From contig NZ_CP045928.1 in assembly GCF_009664855.1 (NCBI RefSeq), forward strand, positions 1,617,681 to 1,681,680: 64,000 bases of DNA, in the 5' to 3' direction. A program made the position numbers and the translations under genes. The stretch is from Flavobacterium sp. SLB02. GTDB taxonomy: Bacteria > Bacteroidota > Bacteroidia > Flavobacteriales > Flavobacteriaceae. Below are positions 34,192 to 43,348 of this stretch, piece by piece. The notes under the pieces are model-generated. The model was not told the DNA's origin. It worked only from the letters and a program-made list of their open reading frames with translations, and did no database searches. Numbering within the stretch: the first letter of the stretch is position 1; each line of letters opens with the position of its first letter.

Positions 34192-34224
34192 AAACCCGAC
34201 AGGTTTTTAAAACCTGTCGGGTTT
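34192..34224. terminator. Hairpin terminator/repeat after the TehA-like gene
   Basis: AAACCCGACAGGTTTT (34192-34207) pairs with AAAACCTGTCGGGTTT (34209-34224) around one base. The same phrase is a known type of flavobacterial intergenic repeat. Confidence 0.85.
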
Positions 34225-34253
34225 GTCGTAGAGTAAGATCTGGATTATATAAT

Positions 34254-34282
34254 CTTTTTCAAAGTTTTAAACTTTGAAAAAG
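34254..34282. repeat. Near-perfect palindrome CTTTTTCAAAGTTT...
   Basis: CTTTTTCAAAGTTT (34254-34267) is mirrored by AAACTTTGAAAAAG (34269-34282). It directly follows the previous hairpin. Confidence 0.75.
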
Positions 34283-34397
34283 ACAGACCGCCAATTTTTC
34301 AAGATAATTAGCAAAAAATAAAAACCAGTGTGAACCCTTCAAATCAGTAATATCTGTGGCCAATTCCAAAATTAAAAGTTAAAACATTTGCAATTAA

Positions 34398-34418
34398 AGA
34401 CCGAACGGTCTAAATTTG
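34398..34418 (+). promoter_or_regulatory. TetR operator overlapping the -7 element of tetR
   Basis: AGACCGAACGGTCT (34398-34411) is a palindrome with AA at the centre. It abuts TAAATTTG (34411-34418), so binding would block the promoter of the TetR gene. The ATG follows at 34439. Confidence 0.8.
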
Positions 34419-34438
34419 TTCCCTCAAATAAGAAAGCT

Positions 34439-35020
34439 ATGAGTAAAGCAGAAAGAACCAGACAATTTATTATTGAAGCATCGGCTCATATAATCAACAA
34501 AAAGGGGATGGCAGGAACTTCATTAAGTGATATTATGGAAGCTACGAAACTGGCAAAAGGCGGTATTTACGGAAATTTTGAGAACAAAGAAGAGATTTGC
34601 AAGGAATCATTTCTATATCTAAGATCTCAATTGTCTACAAAATTGAATACAGCTGTAGCTGAAGGAAAATCAGCCAAAGAGAAACTCTTTAATTTATTGG
34701 ATGTTTATGCCAATGACATCAATACAGCAGATGGTTGTCCGATTTTGAATTTTGGAGTAGAAGCTGATGATACCAATCCTGCTATGAAAGAACAGGTAAA
34801 AAAAGCCATACGTTCTGCTCAAAATAGATTTTTTATTATTGCTGAAGAAGGAATAAAGAGTAAAGAAGTATCATCCGAAATCAATCCGGAACATTTTAGC
34901 ATAAAGGTTTTTGCCATGATTGAAGGTGCAATTTTATGTAGAAAAATTTTAGGAAGTGATGAACAAATGAAAATTGTTCTGGACAGCATCAAAACCGAAT
35001 TCGAAAACTATGTATTGTAG
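34439..35020 (+). CDS. TetR-family repressor of the adjacent MFS pump
   Basis: DNA-binding repressor of about 193 aa. I start at ATG 34439 (MSKAERTRQF) because the 17 residues upstream would be encoded by the operator and promoter. The helix-turn-helix is GTSLSDIMEATKLAKGGIYGNFENKEE. It resembles the TetR at 14110 (ADDTNPAMKEQ and ADDTNPIVKEK). Operators with GACCG/CGGTC lie at its own promoter and at that of the MFS gene, so both are likely repressed. Confidence 0.92.
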   Translation: MSKAERTRQFIIEASAHIINKKGMAGTSLSDIMEATKLAKGGIYGNFENKEEICKESFLYLRSQLSTKLNTAVAEGKSAKEKLFNLLDVYANDINTADGCPILNFGVEADDTNPAMKEQVKKAIRSAQNRFFIIAEEGIKSKEVSSEINPEHFSIKVFAMIEGAILCRKILGSDEQMKIVLDSIKTEFENYVL

Positions 35021-35037
35021 TTTTTTTTTGAACTTTT

Positions 35038-35055
35038 TTAGACCGATCGGTCTAA
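35038..35055. promoter_or_regulatory. TetR operator before the MFS gene (TTAGACCGATCGGTCTAA)
   Basis: A perfect 18-bp palindrome. It lies 17 nt after the tetR stop and 25 nt before the MFS ATG. It has the same half site as 34398-34411. Confidence 0.85.
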
Positions 35056-35079
35056 TTTAAAACTAATTAATTTTAAAAA

Positions 35080-36291
35080 ATGAGAACTTTAAAAGAAAAT
35101 CATAAGGGCTTTAGTACCTTATTAGCCTTGTCCCTTATTCCGTTATCCGGATTTGCCACAGACATCTATTTACCGTCGCTTCCCGCGATGGCAAAAGATC
35201 TGCATGTTTCGGCTGCAGCCATTCAGCTTTCGTTAGTCTTCTTTATGTTTAGCCTCGGCGTAAGCCAGATTTTTATAGGCAGTATATTAGACAGTTTCGG
35301 ACGCTTTAAAATCAATATTGCATCTCTTGCCGTGTTTTCAGCAACCAGTTTTGTGATTGCTTTAGTGCCTGATATTTATGTGATATATGCCATGCGAATC
35401 ATTCAGGGAATCGCGATTGCCTTTATTGTGATTGCCAAACGAGCTTATTTTGTCGACCTTTATTCGGGTGAAAAACTAAAGAGTTACATCAGTTTGTTTT
35501 CGATCATTTGGGCTTGTGCACCTATTATGGCGCCGTTTCTGGGAGGATATTTAGAACATAGCTTTGGCTGGAGATCCAACTTTTATTTTCTTGGCGGATT
35601 ATCTCTTTTTTTTCTGGTTTTAGAACTTTTGTATAGCGGAGAATCTTTGAAATATTTTCATCCTTTTAAATTAAAAACCATTGCGCAAACCTATTCAGGA
35701 ATGCTAAGATCAGGTGATTTTACTTTGGGCGTTTTAATTCTGGCGATTTGTTTTGGTCTTGTAGTTGTGTATAGTTTGTCAAGTCCGTTTATTGTAGAAC
35801 GCGTATTAGGATATTCAGCCATTACAACCGGTTACAGTTCTTTATTGTCCGGTTTGGCGGTTATGACAGGCGGTATTATTGCCAAATCGCTTATTCATAA
35901 ACCTTTGGCCAAAAAAATAACTATTGCTGTTACGGTACAAGTGATTCTGGTAATATTAATGATTTCTACAGCTTCGATTACCAGTAATATTTATACGCTA
36001 ATAGGTTTTACAATGGGAATCAACGTTTGTGGAGGATTTATTTTTAATAATATATATGGCTATTGTCTAAGCCGTTTCTCTAAAAATGCCGGAGTAGCCA
36101 GCGGACTTACAGGCGGAGGAACTTATATGTTAAGCTCATTATTCAGTTACGGATTTGTCAATTTATATGCTGTAAAAAGTCAGTTATTATTAGGGTTAGC
36201 TAATATTTCATTAATCTTTATCGTGGTGATTGTTTTGATGATTTTCAACAAATACAGAGTACAGAATTTAGCAACAAATATGATTAAATAA
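35080..36291 (+). CDS. Bcr/CflA-type MFS drug efflux protein
   Basis: A 403-aa exporter with 12 predicted membrane helices. ATDIYLPSLPAMA, the AMRIIQGIAIA segment of helix 4 and WRSNFYFLGG fit the Bcr/CflA family. The loop-2 motif reads IFIGSILDSFGRFK (a weak form of G-x-x-x-D-R-x-G-R). It pairs with the TetR gene upstream, with a perfect operator between them, so it is a self-contained inducible efflux module. The drug is unknown. Confidence 0.93.
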   Translation: MRTLKENHKGFSTLLALSLIPLSGFATDIYLPSLPAMAKDLHVSAAAIQLSLVFFMFSLGVSQIFIGSILDSFGRFKINIASLAVFSATSFVIALVPDIYVIYAMRIIQGIAIAFIVIAKRAYFVDLYSGEKLKSYISLFSIIWACAPIMAPFLGGYLEHSFGWRSNFYFLGGLSLFFLVLELLYSGESLKYFHPFKLKTIAQTYSGMLRSGDFTLGVLILAICFGLVVVYSLSSPFIVERVLGYSAITTGYSSLLSGLAVMTGGIIAKSLIHKPLAKKITIAVTVQVILVILMISTASITSNIYTLIGFTMGINVCGGFIFNNIYGYCLSRFSKNAGVASGLTGGGTYMLSSLFSYGFVNLYAVKSQLLLGLANISLIFIVVIVLMIFNKYRVQNLATNMIK

Positions 36292-36326
36292 ATTCCAAAT
36301 TCCAATGATCGTTGGAATTTGGATTT
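36290..36326. terminator. AATTCCAAATTCCAA hairpin after the MFS gene
   Basis: TCCAAATTCCAA (36294-36305) pairs with TTGGAATTTGGA (36312-36323) around 6 nt, then a T tract. Same family as 47446-47493. Confidence 0.8.
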
Positions 36327-36371
36327 TTTTTTAAATTGGAATTTCAATTATTCTGTGTTGGAATTTGGAAT

Positions 36372-36821
36372 TTAATTTTTCCGTAGGTTCATCAACACTA
36401 CTGTAAAAAGAATCAGTATAACTCCAATCCACTGTAGAAAATTAACGGGTTCTTTGAGCCAAATAAAAGCAACAAGTATAGAAACAGGAATTTCGACAGA
36501 AGCTATAATAGCACCCAAACCCATTCCCTTTCCGGTTAACGGCATTCCGCGGGTAAATAAAAGAGGAGGAAGGATGGTTCCGAATAAAGAAAGTACAATT
36601 CCCCAACTCATAAAAACACCAGTAGAAAAATGGTTATTAACCGAAGAATGAAAAATCAAAGCAATTATAATAAATCCACCTAAAATCATAAAAAGACTTC
36701 TTTTTAACGGAGTAGAATCCAGCTCAATATTGTTCGAAGAATACATCGTTGCCGTATAAGAAAGCGCTGCCATAAGTCCCCAGAAAAAGCCAAGCCAATT
36801 TATTGTAACAGATTCCAGCAA
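36372..36821 (-). pseudogene. EamA/DMT-family transporter fragment (C-terminal half)
   Basis: A 149-aa frame covering only the second five-helix half of an EamA transporter (NWLGFFWGLMAALSYTA; GMPLTGKGMGLGAIIASVEIPVSILVAFIWLKEPV; FLQWIGVILILFTVVLMN). Full EamA proteins are about 290-300 aa. The frame opens at a TTG at 36821, with a stop only 12 nt upstream (36833) and no first half beyond. The sequence directly upstream on the other strand is an IS110-type transposase end, so an insertion and deletion removed the N-terminal half. A half-size protein may still be made but is unlikely to function as the parent did. Confidence 0.8.
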
Positions 36822-37009
36822 TGTCAGCTGTTAAATGGGATGATCATTACAGAGAATCATATGCCAGACTGGTATCTAAACAAGGAATAAAAATGAAGGC
36901 TTTGGTATCGATTCAAAGAAAACTACTTGAAATGACCTATATACTATATAAAAATAAAACCGCTTATGAGAAGCAATACAAAAATATCGTGCAAACACAA
37001 ATGGCTTAA
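36815..37009 (+). pseudogene. IS110-family transposase remnant (C-terminal end)
   Basis: A 62-codon frame ending at 37009. Its text AMSAVKWDDHYRESYARL, then KQGIKMKALVSIQRKLLEMTYILYKNKTAY, matches the end of IS110/IS116 transposases (a Tyr-Arg-Leu helix, then RKLL). The rest of the transposase is missing; an in-frame stop lies at 36806-36808. IS110 elements lack long terminal inverted repeats, so borders cannot be set closely; one lies between about 36812 and 36835, at the break in the EamA gene. Confidence 0.75.
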
Positions 37010-37121
37010 CACGCTATGGAGTCTAGTTTTAAACTGACTTGACAGCAAAATTAAAAAAATATTAGATTAAATTTTGAAATCAACACAGAATCTATCGGGG
37101 ATAATCGTTTTCGTTTAGTTT

Positions 37122-37225
37122 GTCATCTCGACCCAAGGGAGAGATCACACTCGTAACTCGACAAAGATTGGCAACATTTTTTACGGGCTTTCTAGTGTGA
37201 TTTCTCGTTCCTCGAAATGACAAAC
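37122..37225. repeat. GTCATCTCGA...CGAAATGACAAA interspersed repeat
   Basis: Begins GTCATCTCGACCCAAGGGAG and ends TCCTCGAAATGACAAAC; same family as 6154-6265 and 28394-28516. Between the IS remnant and the PepSY gene. No gene. Confidence 0.7.
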
Positions 37226-37263
37226 AGAGTGAATAACTTGCGATCTGTGAAGCTGATGATCTA

Positions 37264-38379
37264 TTAAGATTTCGCCGTTTTCTTCTTTTTTCCTAACCAG
37301 ATTAATAATCCTGTAATAGGCAAAGTCAAAGCAAAAAGAGAGACTAAAAAGGCAAGTATTTTGGTTGGCAAACCGTAAATGCTTCCGGTATGAATAGGGT
37401 AGTTCAAACGTCTTATTTTGTCGCCGTTTGAAAAATTTTCATAAGGTCTTGCCTCAATTTCTTTGGCGGTATATTTGTCAAAATAAGCGGCGCTGGACTG
37501 ATTTGGAATGGCTATTTCTGAATATTCTTTTAATACTAAAATACTATTAATGGTATCCACAGGCATTCTGATCTGAATGTTTCCCGTGTACGGAAAAATA
37601 CTATCTGCCTTGTTGTAAATACTTTGATAAAAAGCCGTGTGATTTAGGTTAGGATCTATTTTTGTTGGGTTTTTTACTTTTGCAGAAGGTTTTTTTGTCG
37701 TGCCATCAGCTACGAAATAAACGCCGTTTTGAAACCAGCTAAAAGCAAAGTTTAATCCGGTTAGACAGATAAGCAATAAAACCAGAAAGCTGTAAAAACC
37801 AAAAGTCGAGTGAAAATCCCAGCTGACTCTTTTGAAAGAAGCATTCCATTTTACGGTTAGTCTTTGTTTTAGGTTTTTGATCTTTTTTGGCCACCATAAA
37901 ATTAATCCGGAGATCAGCATGAAAACAAATATTAAGCAAGAAGTTCCCATAATAATCTGGCCGGTTTCACCCAATAATAATTGTCTATGTATTTTTAACA
38001 CAAAGACAAAAAATCTTTTTTCCTGAGGCGTTGTTGCCAAAATTTTTCCCGTATAAGGATCGATAGAGAAAAATTGAGCCTTTTTATCTGAATCCTTTCC
38101 TAAAATTTGCATGGTGCGCGAAGGATCACTAAAGGTATAAATGCGGGTAATCTTTTTTATCGAATATTGTTTCCGAAGAATATCGGTACAATAGTCAATT
38201 GTTTTTTTGGTAGTTCCTATGGCAGCAACATTATAATATTCCGGATGTATCGCTTTGTCAATTTCCTTTTCAAAAACCAAAATACTGCCTGTTAATGCGG
38301 CAATAAAAACAATTAAACCAGAACCAAGACCTAGCCATAAATGCAAGAGTCCAATATTTTTTTTAAATCCTTTCTTCAT
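37264..38379 (-). CDS. PepSY-associated membrane protein (probable iron-uptake partner)
   Basis: A 371-aa inner-membrane protein with four to five helices and periplasmic PepSY-like segments. HLWLGLGSGLIVFIAALTGSILVFEKEID is the family's first helix, followed by HRQLLLGETGQII and WDFHSTFGFYSFLVLLLICLTGLNFAFSW; the His residues on helices suggest heme or metal handling. Divergent from the TonB receptor with a shared 444-nt region, the usual layout for a reductase-like partner of a siderophore receptor. Confidence 0.88.
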   Translation of the reverse strand: MKKGFKKNIGLLHLWLGLGSGLIVFIAALTGSILVFEKEIDKAIHPEYYNVAAIGTTKKTIDYCTDILRKQYSIKKITRIYTFSDPSRTMQILGKDSDKKAQFFSIDPYTGKILATTPQEKRFFVFVLKIHRQLLLGETGQIIMGTSCLIFVFMLISGLILWWPKKIKNLKQRLTVKWNASFKRVSWDFHSTFGFYSFLVLLLICLTGLNFAFSWFQNGVYFVADGTTKKPSAKVKNPTKIDPNLNHTAFYQSIYNKADSIFPYTGNIQIRMPVDTINSILVLKEYSEIAIPNQSSAAYFDKYTAKEIEARPYENFSNGDKIRRLNYPIHTGSIYGLPTKILAFLVSLFALTLPITGLLIWLGKKKKTAKS

Positions 38380-38823
38380 ATAGGCTGTTTCCCAGATCAG
38401 TCAATTGGCCTGATCCGCAGATTTTGTTAGGGTTGTATTGAATTGTTTGTGAATTCTAAAATTCTCGCACAAATTTATACTTATTTAGACTCAATATATA
38501 CTATGTTTCAAAAAAATAATTGCTTTTTTATTTAAAATAAAACATTCAGATTTTTATTAGCATTTAATATAATATGAGGGTGTATAAAGAAAATTTTACC
38601 TGTTAATTTTATCGATTTTAATGACAAGTAGAGTTCTTCAAAATATTACAAAGTTGTTTTTGATAATCATAGAAACGAATTGATTTTCTGTTGAATACAA
38701 CATGGAAAAGTTAGATGTTAAAGAATAAATAGAAATAGTACTTGTTAAACTGCTATTAATTTCTATTTTTGCACTGTTTTTATTGATTCTAAATAATGAT
38801 AAACTAACCAAACTCAAAAATCA
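38380..38823. promoter_or_regulatory. Divergent promoter region of PepSY and TonB-receptor genes
   Basis: 444 nt, AT-rich. A promoter for the receptor is visible: TTG (38742-38744), 19 nt, then TATTTTTG (38764-38771), 52 nt before the ATG. I looked for a Fur box and saw only loose ATAATGATAAAC-like text near 38791 and TTGATAATCATAG near 38657, which are too weak to call. Confidence 0.6.
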
Positions 38824-41163
38824 ATGAACTATTTTAGTGTAAGAACATCAAAGTTTTTATTTGTTATAAGCTTTTTATTTACTGTAAGTGCCGCTGTTGC
38901 ACAACAAAGCCATGGGAAAATTAAAGGAAAAATAACGACTTCTGATGGAAAGCCTGCCTCTGAAGTAAATATTGTTTTAAAGAATTCGAAATATACTACC
39001 AGTACCAATGAGGAGGGGAATTTTGAACTCAATCGCATAAGAAGCAATTCTTATACGCTGCAAATATCCTTGACAGGTTACGAAACTGTAGAACAGCAAA
39101 TTGTAGTAACAGATAATGAAACTACCGCTGTTAATGTGCAATTGAAGGTTTCGAATAAGGAATTGCAAGAGGTGGTGATCAATAACAGAAAAAGTCTTCT
39201 TTCTAAGAAAACACAATATGTTGCGAGAATGCCGCTTAAAAATATAGAAAATCCGCAGGTTTATAATGTGATACACAAAGAACTGATTCAGGAACAAATT
39301 GTAATTGACCCTGCCGGAGCCGTTAGAAACGCACCCGGAGTTGTACCGCTTAATTATCCTTCGGGTGGATTTGCTGTTATCTTTAGAGGTTTTACGACAG
39401 GAATTAATTCCCGAAACGGAATGGAAACACTTTCAGGAAGATCAAGTGTAGGTATTGCAAATGTTGAACGAATAGAGGTGTTAAAAGGACCTTCGGGAAC
39501 TTTATTTGGTTCATCTGCTTCTTCGTTTGGCGGTGTGGTCAATCTGGTTACCAAAAAACCTTTTGAAGCGTCAGCTACTGAAATATCCTATACAGCAGGA
39601 AGTTTTGGTGTAAACCGACTTACATTGGATCTAAATACTCCATTAACAAAAGATAAAAATGTACTTTTCAGATTGAATGCCGATGTCAATAATGAAAAAA
39701 GTTTCCTGGATTATGGTTTTAATAAAACTCTTTCTTTTACGCCAAGTATTATTTTTAAAGCAAGCGAAAAACTTATTTTTAGCGTTGATGCAGAGTTGTT
39801 TAAAGTTAATAATACAAGACCATTATATCCAACTGTAACTGCTGCATCAGGAATAACAAATCCTGCCGATATACAATTAAATTATAAAAAATCGCTGGTT
39901 CACGATGATGCAGATGCAAAATCATCTTCGTCTAAAGCCTTTGTTCAGGCCGAATATCAAATATCGGATCGTTGGAAATCGACTACTTTATTTTCTTATG
40001 TAAGTGAAGACTTAGATTACAGCTATCAGGTTTTACCAACCTGGACTTCGCCTACAACGGCTACTATCCGTGCAACGCTTTTTGGTCCAATTTCGAGTAA
40101 TTATACTAATATTCAGCAGAATTTTAATGGTGAATTTTCGACAGGAATTTTAAAGCATAAAATATTGGCGGGAGTTAATTACAGATATTATACTGATACA
40201 TTTTCGTCTACACCAACTCCTGCGACTCCATTTAGAACCATTGATGTAACTACTAATTTTAATCCGGTTAGAAGAAGCGATATTGATAAAGTATTGTTGG
40301 CGCCGGTAATAAGAGCCGGACGTGATGAATACACTTTTAGCGGATATGCTTCTTATGTATTGAGTGTTGCAGACCGATTTTATGCAATGGCGAGTTTGCG
40401 TTTAGATAATTTTGATCGAAAAGAAAGCGGAACGGTGCCTGGATATAGCCAAAACTCATTGTCGCCAAAATTAGGAATTGTATACCAGATTGTGAAGGAT
40501 CAGGTTTCTGTATTTGGAAATTACATGAACGGATTTCAGAATCTGGCTCCGGTTACACAACCGGGAGGCGAACAGCTTATATTAGATCCATTATATGCAA
40601 ATCAATATGAGGGAGGTATAAAAGCGGAAATGTTTAATAAAAAATTAAGTGCCACTGTAAGTTATTACAAAATCACGAATGATAATGCGCTAATACGCCA
40701 GGCTGATTTAACTTACCAACAAGATGGAAAACAGGTGAGTAAAGGAGTAGAACTTGAGTTTCTTGCCAATCCGCTTCCGGGTTTAGATATTACGGCAGGA
40801 TATGCTTATAATGATAATCGAATTGTAAAAACAAGTGAAGCCAATAAAACTATCGAAGGCAATAAAGCACAAGATGCTCCTGAAGATGTGGTAAACTTTT
40901 GGGCTTCGTATAAATTTCAAAACGTTTTAAAAGGTCTTGGTATTGGTGTTGGTGCAAATTATGTAGACAAAAGTTATATGGCAACTACGAATACTTTTTA
41001 TATTCCGTCGTACACTATTTATAATCAAACGATATTCTACGAACAGTCAAACTGGAGATTGGGAGTTAAGATAAATAACCTTTCGAACAAAAAATACTGG
41101 AGTTCATGGGGAGCACCACAGCCTCCGGCAAACTTTTTAGTCAATCTAACATTCAGGTTTTAG
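38824..41163 (+). CDS. TonB-dependent siderophore receptor
   Basis: Outer-membrane receptor of 779 aa. It has a signal peptide (to about 26, SAAVAQQ), an N-terminal carboxypeptidase-regulatory-like domain (about 30-110, GKIKGKITTSDGKPASEVNIVLKNSK), a plug (about 140-265; NAPGVVPLNYPSGGFAVIFRGF, VERIEVLKGPSGTLFGSSASSFGGVVNLVTKKP) and a 22-strand barrel ending in ...NLTFRF with a terminal Phe. The plug motif order fits ferric-siderophore receptors (FhuA/FpvA type). It is divergent from the PepSY protein; a siderophore-interacting protein lies 4 kb on. Confidence 0.94.
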   Translation: MNYFSVRTSKFLFVISFLFTVSAAVAQQSHGKIKGKITTSDGKPASEVNIVLKNSKYTTSTNEEGNFELNRIRSNSYTLQISLTGYETVEQQIVVTDNETTAVNVQLKVSNKELQEVVINNRKSLLSKKTQYVARMPLKNIENPQVYNVIHKELIQEQIVIDPAGAVRNAPGVVPLNYPSGGFAVIFRGFTTGINSRNGMETLSGRSSVGIANVERIEVLKGPSGTLFGSSASSFGGVVNLVTKKPFEASATEISYTAGSFGVNRLTLDLNTPLTKDKNVLFRLNADVNNEKSFLDYGFNKTLSFTPSIIFKASEKLIFSVDAELFKVNNTRPLYPTVTAASGITNPADIQLNYKKSLVHDDADAKSSSSKAFVQAEYQISDRWKSTTLFSYVSEDLDYSYQVLPTWTSPTTATIRATLFGPISSNYTNIQQNFNGEFSTGILKHKILAGVNYRYYTDTFSSTPTPATPFRTIDVTTNFNPVRRSDIDKVLLAPVIRAGRDEYTFSGYASYVLSVADRFYAMASLRLDNFDRKESGTVPGYSQNSLSPKLGIVYQIVKDQVSVFGNYMNGFQNLAPVTQPGGEQLILDPLYANQYEGGIKAEMFNKKLSATVSYYKITNDNALIRQADLTYQQDGKQVSKGVELEFLANPLPGLDITAGYAYNDNRIVKTSEANKTIEGNKAQDAPEDVVNFWASYKFQNVLKGLGIGVGANYVDKSYMATTNTFYIPSYTIYNQTIFYEQSNWRLGVKINNLSNKKYWSSWGAPQPPANFLVNLTFRF

Positions 41164-41281
41164 AGAATAATTTATTATTTTGTTTTTTTTGAGGGTTTTT
41201 GGCGGTCTTTTCGTCAGGAACCTTTTTTTTTGGAGCAATTGTAAATGTTGAAGAGGGAAAAAAAATTATCACAGAGAACAT

Positions 41282-41373
41282 AATCCCGATAGCTATTGGG
41301 ATTATCTAAGAATAGTTCTAAACACAAAGTTCACAAAGCTAAAGTCAATACAATTCCGATAGCTATCGGGATT
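41282..41373. repeat. CCCGATAGCTATCGGG palindromes, copies 2 and 3
   Basis: AATCCCGATAGCTATTGGG- (41282-41303) and AATTCCGATAGCTATCGGG- (41352-41373), related to 31604-31625. The 399-nt gap 41164-41562 also contains a run of AACACAAAGTTCACAAAGC. No gene. Confidence 0.65.
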
Positions 41374-41494
41374 GCGAACTTTGAATTTTTTATAAGAGAT
41401 AAAAGGAAAGAAACTTAGCCTGCTTTGCGGTAAAAAAAAATCAGGGAGTATTTATTGTCAATACTCTTTAATTCGAAATATTCGCATCCATAAA

Positions 41495-41527
41495 AAAATC
41501 CCTCAAGTTTTAAGCCTGAGGGATTTT
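41495..41527 (-). terminator. Terminator after the META-domain gene (minus strand)
   Basis: AAAATCCCTCA (41495-41505) pairs with TGAGGGATTTT (41517-41527); on the minus strand it leads into a T tract. It lies 35 nt beyond the META gene stop. Confidence 0.8.
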
Positions 41528-41562
41528 GTTTTTATTAATTGTTCTATGTAAAGCAATAAAAA

Positions 41563-41997
41563 TTATTTAGTCACTTTTTTAAATCTCATCATTGGGATAT
41601 CCTTCATGATCAAATTCAGTTTACCATCTTTATCAATAGAATAACTATCAATATTTTTAATTGTTTTTGTAAAAACCTGTTCTCCGCCACCTTCACAATA
41701 CATTAAAGTAGCCGGACCTTGTTCTCCAAAAGTAAGTGATTTTCCTTTTAAGGTAAATGGAGCGCTGTAGCCATTACAACCTGCATTTCCAGATACTTGC
41801 TTAGTAGCTTCATCAAATTTAATAAACGGTTTTTTATCAGGAAATAAGCCTTCAAAAGCAATACGCGGACCGGAAATATACTCCAGTTCCCAAGTTGTAT
41901 CATACAGATCGGCAGTTTTTGAAGTGTCTTTCATTGAATTACAAGAATTAAAAGATAATGCTAAAATAGCAACGAATACCAATACGTAATTTTTCAT
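41563..41997 (-). CDS. META-domain (HslJ-like) lipoprotein
   Basis: A 144-aa small beta-barrel lipoprotein. The N-terminal segment ends LSFNSC, consistent with lipidation at Cys; the META domain has TTWELEYISG, GNAGCNGYSAPF and PATLMYCEGGGEQVFTKTI. HslJ-like proteins are linked to envelope stress and novobiocin resistance in E. coli. It stands alone with its own terminator. Confidence 0.88.
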   Translation of the reverse strand: MKNYVLVFVAILALSFNSCNSMKDTSKTADLYDTTWELEYISGPRIAFEGLFPDKKPFIKFDEATKQVSGNAGCNGYSAPFTLKGKSLTFGEQGPATLMYCEGGGEQVFTKTIKNIDSYSIDKDGKLNLIMKDIPMMRFKKVTK

Positions 41998-42253
41998 AAA
42001 ATAAGATTTTAAAACATAAATTTAAAGATTTTAATCAAAATCCAGGCCATAAATCTGACTTATTTTTAGTTTTTGATTTTATAATAATTGAAAACAAAGG
42101 AAATATCGGCTTAGATTATTAAGGCATAATAGGTTATTAAGATATCGATTTGCTCGTACACATACAGAAATAAAGTTTTAATTTCTCAACACATGTAAAT
42201 GTTTTTGCATTTTCTACAGCCGAATTTTGTCGCATCATTAAAAAACAAAAAAG

Positions 42254-43072
42254 ATGAAAACATTATTTACCACTCTGGCACTTTTAGTAGTATCGCTATC
42301 TATTTCTGCACAACAAATTATTAATAAAAAAGTATTCAGTAAAAAAATGAATAAAGAGATCGAAACGGTCATTATTACTCCAAAACTGATAAAAGGAAGA
42401 ACGTATAAAACCATTTATATCCTTCATGGATATAGCGGCAATGCTGATCGAACTTACAAACAGGACATTCCTGATCTTACAGGCAAATCTCAAAAATACA
42501 ACACGATTTATGTATTGGCCGATGGTAATTTTAATAGCTGGTATGTAGATAGTCCTGTAGATAAATCGTCGCAATATCAAACCTTTATCGGCAAAGAATT
42601 AGTCGATTATATCGATGCCAATTATCCTACTATAAAGGATCGTAAGTCGAGAGGAATTCTGGGTTGGAGTATGGGAGGATATGGCGCATTGAATATTGGT
42701 GTTTTTTATGCAAATACATTTTCTATTGTTGGCAGTTCTTGCGGTGCACTGGATTTTAACCGTTTTGGCGAAAATTTTCATAATTATCAGGTAGATAAAT
42801 TTTTGGGAGAGTTTAAGAGTTTATCCAAAGAGTATTTCACTTTTGAAAAAACAAAACAAATGGCTCAGACACATCAGTTTTATATAGTAGATTGCGGGAC
42901 AGAAGATAATCAGATGATTGATATGAATAGGGATTTTCATCAGCTTTTGACCAATGAAAAAATAGAACATCTTTATATTGAATCTCCGGGCGGACATGAC
43001 CCAAAGTATTGGAACAAATCTTTGGCCAACCAACTGGCTTTGTTTGACAATTATTTTAGTTCTGAAAAGTAA
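42254..43072 (+). CDS. Secreted esterase of the putative esterase/esterase D family
   Basis: A 272-aa alpha/beta hydrolase with a signal peptide (to about 20, SISAQQ). YKTIYILHGYSGNADR (oxyanion), GWSMGGYGALN (Gly-x-Ser-x-Gly nucleophile), DCGTEDNQMIDMNRDF and PGGHDPKYW (His) give the catalytic order Ser, Asp, His. Members include S-formylglutathione hydrolases, feruloyl esterases and siderophore esterases; the iron genes on both sides make a siderophore esterase possible but not shown. Confidence 0.9.
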   Translation: MKTLFTTLALLVVSLSISAQQIINKKVFSKKMNKEIETVIITPKLIKGRTYKTIYILHGYSGNADRTYKQDIPDLTGKSQKYNTIYVLADGNFNSWYVDSPVDKSSQYQTFIGKELVDYIDANYPTIKDRKSRGILGWSMGGYGALNIGVFYANTFSIVGSSCGALDFNRFGENFHNYQVDKFLGEFKSLSKEYFTFEKTKQMAQTHQFYIVDCGTEDNQMIDMNRDFHQLLTNEKIEHLYIESPGGHDPKYWNKSLANQLALFDNYFSSEK

Positions 43073-43348
43073 GAAGTGGGATTTTTGAGGAAATTATAAA
43101 CCTTCGTAAAGGGAAAGTTTACCGCAAAGATCGCTAAGTTTTTTTTCTTTAAGCTTTTAGAAAAAAAGGAAAGTACGCAAAGCTAAGTTAATACAAGGCT
43201 TTGCGTACTTTGTAGCGTTAGATTCATTTTTAGATTTTTTATTATTTTCAGACAGTGAATTTCAATTATAAAATTTGGTTCTGCCGCATCTAGAATAATC
43301 TTTAGTAAATTTGTACAGCATCTGTGATAAAAGCTTAAAAATGAACTA
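43073..43348. promoter_or_regulatory. Upstream region of the AraC gene, with -7 element and a three-codon leader frame
   Basis: GCAAAG repeats of the CTTTGCG family fill 43125-43215. TAAATTTG (43306-43313) is a good -7 element. At 43341 an ATG opens Met-Asn-Tyr-stop (ATGAACTATTGA), overlapping the TTG start of the next gene, so termination and reinitiation could couple them. Confidence 0.6.

Noticed and set aside
34388..34438. Longer N-terminus for the second TetR protein
   Set aside because: The TTG start is upstream of the operator and -7 element; ATG 34439 begins the conserved helix-turn-helix.
36815..37009. Complete insertion sequence
   Set aside because: Only the last 60-odd codons of the transposase are present, with a stop upstream and no identifiable second end.
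38580..38823. Fur box between the PepSY and TonB-receptor genes
   Set aside because: Only loose GATAAT-like text; no 19-bp palindrome close to consensus.
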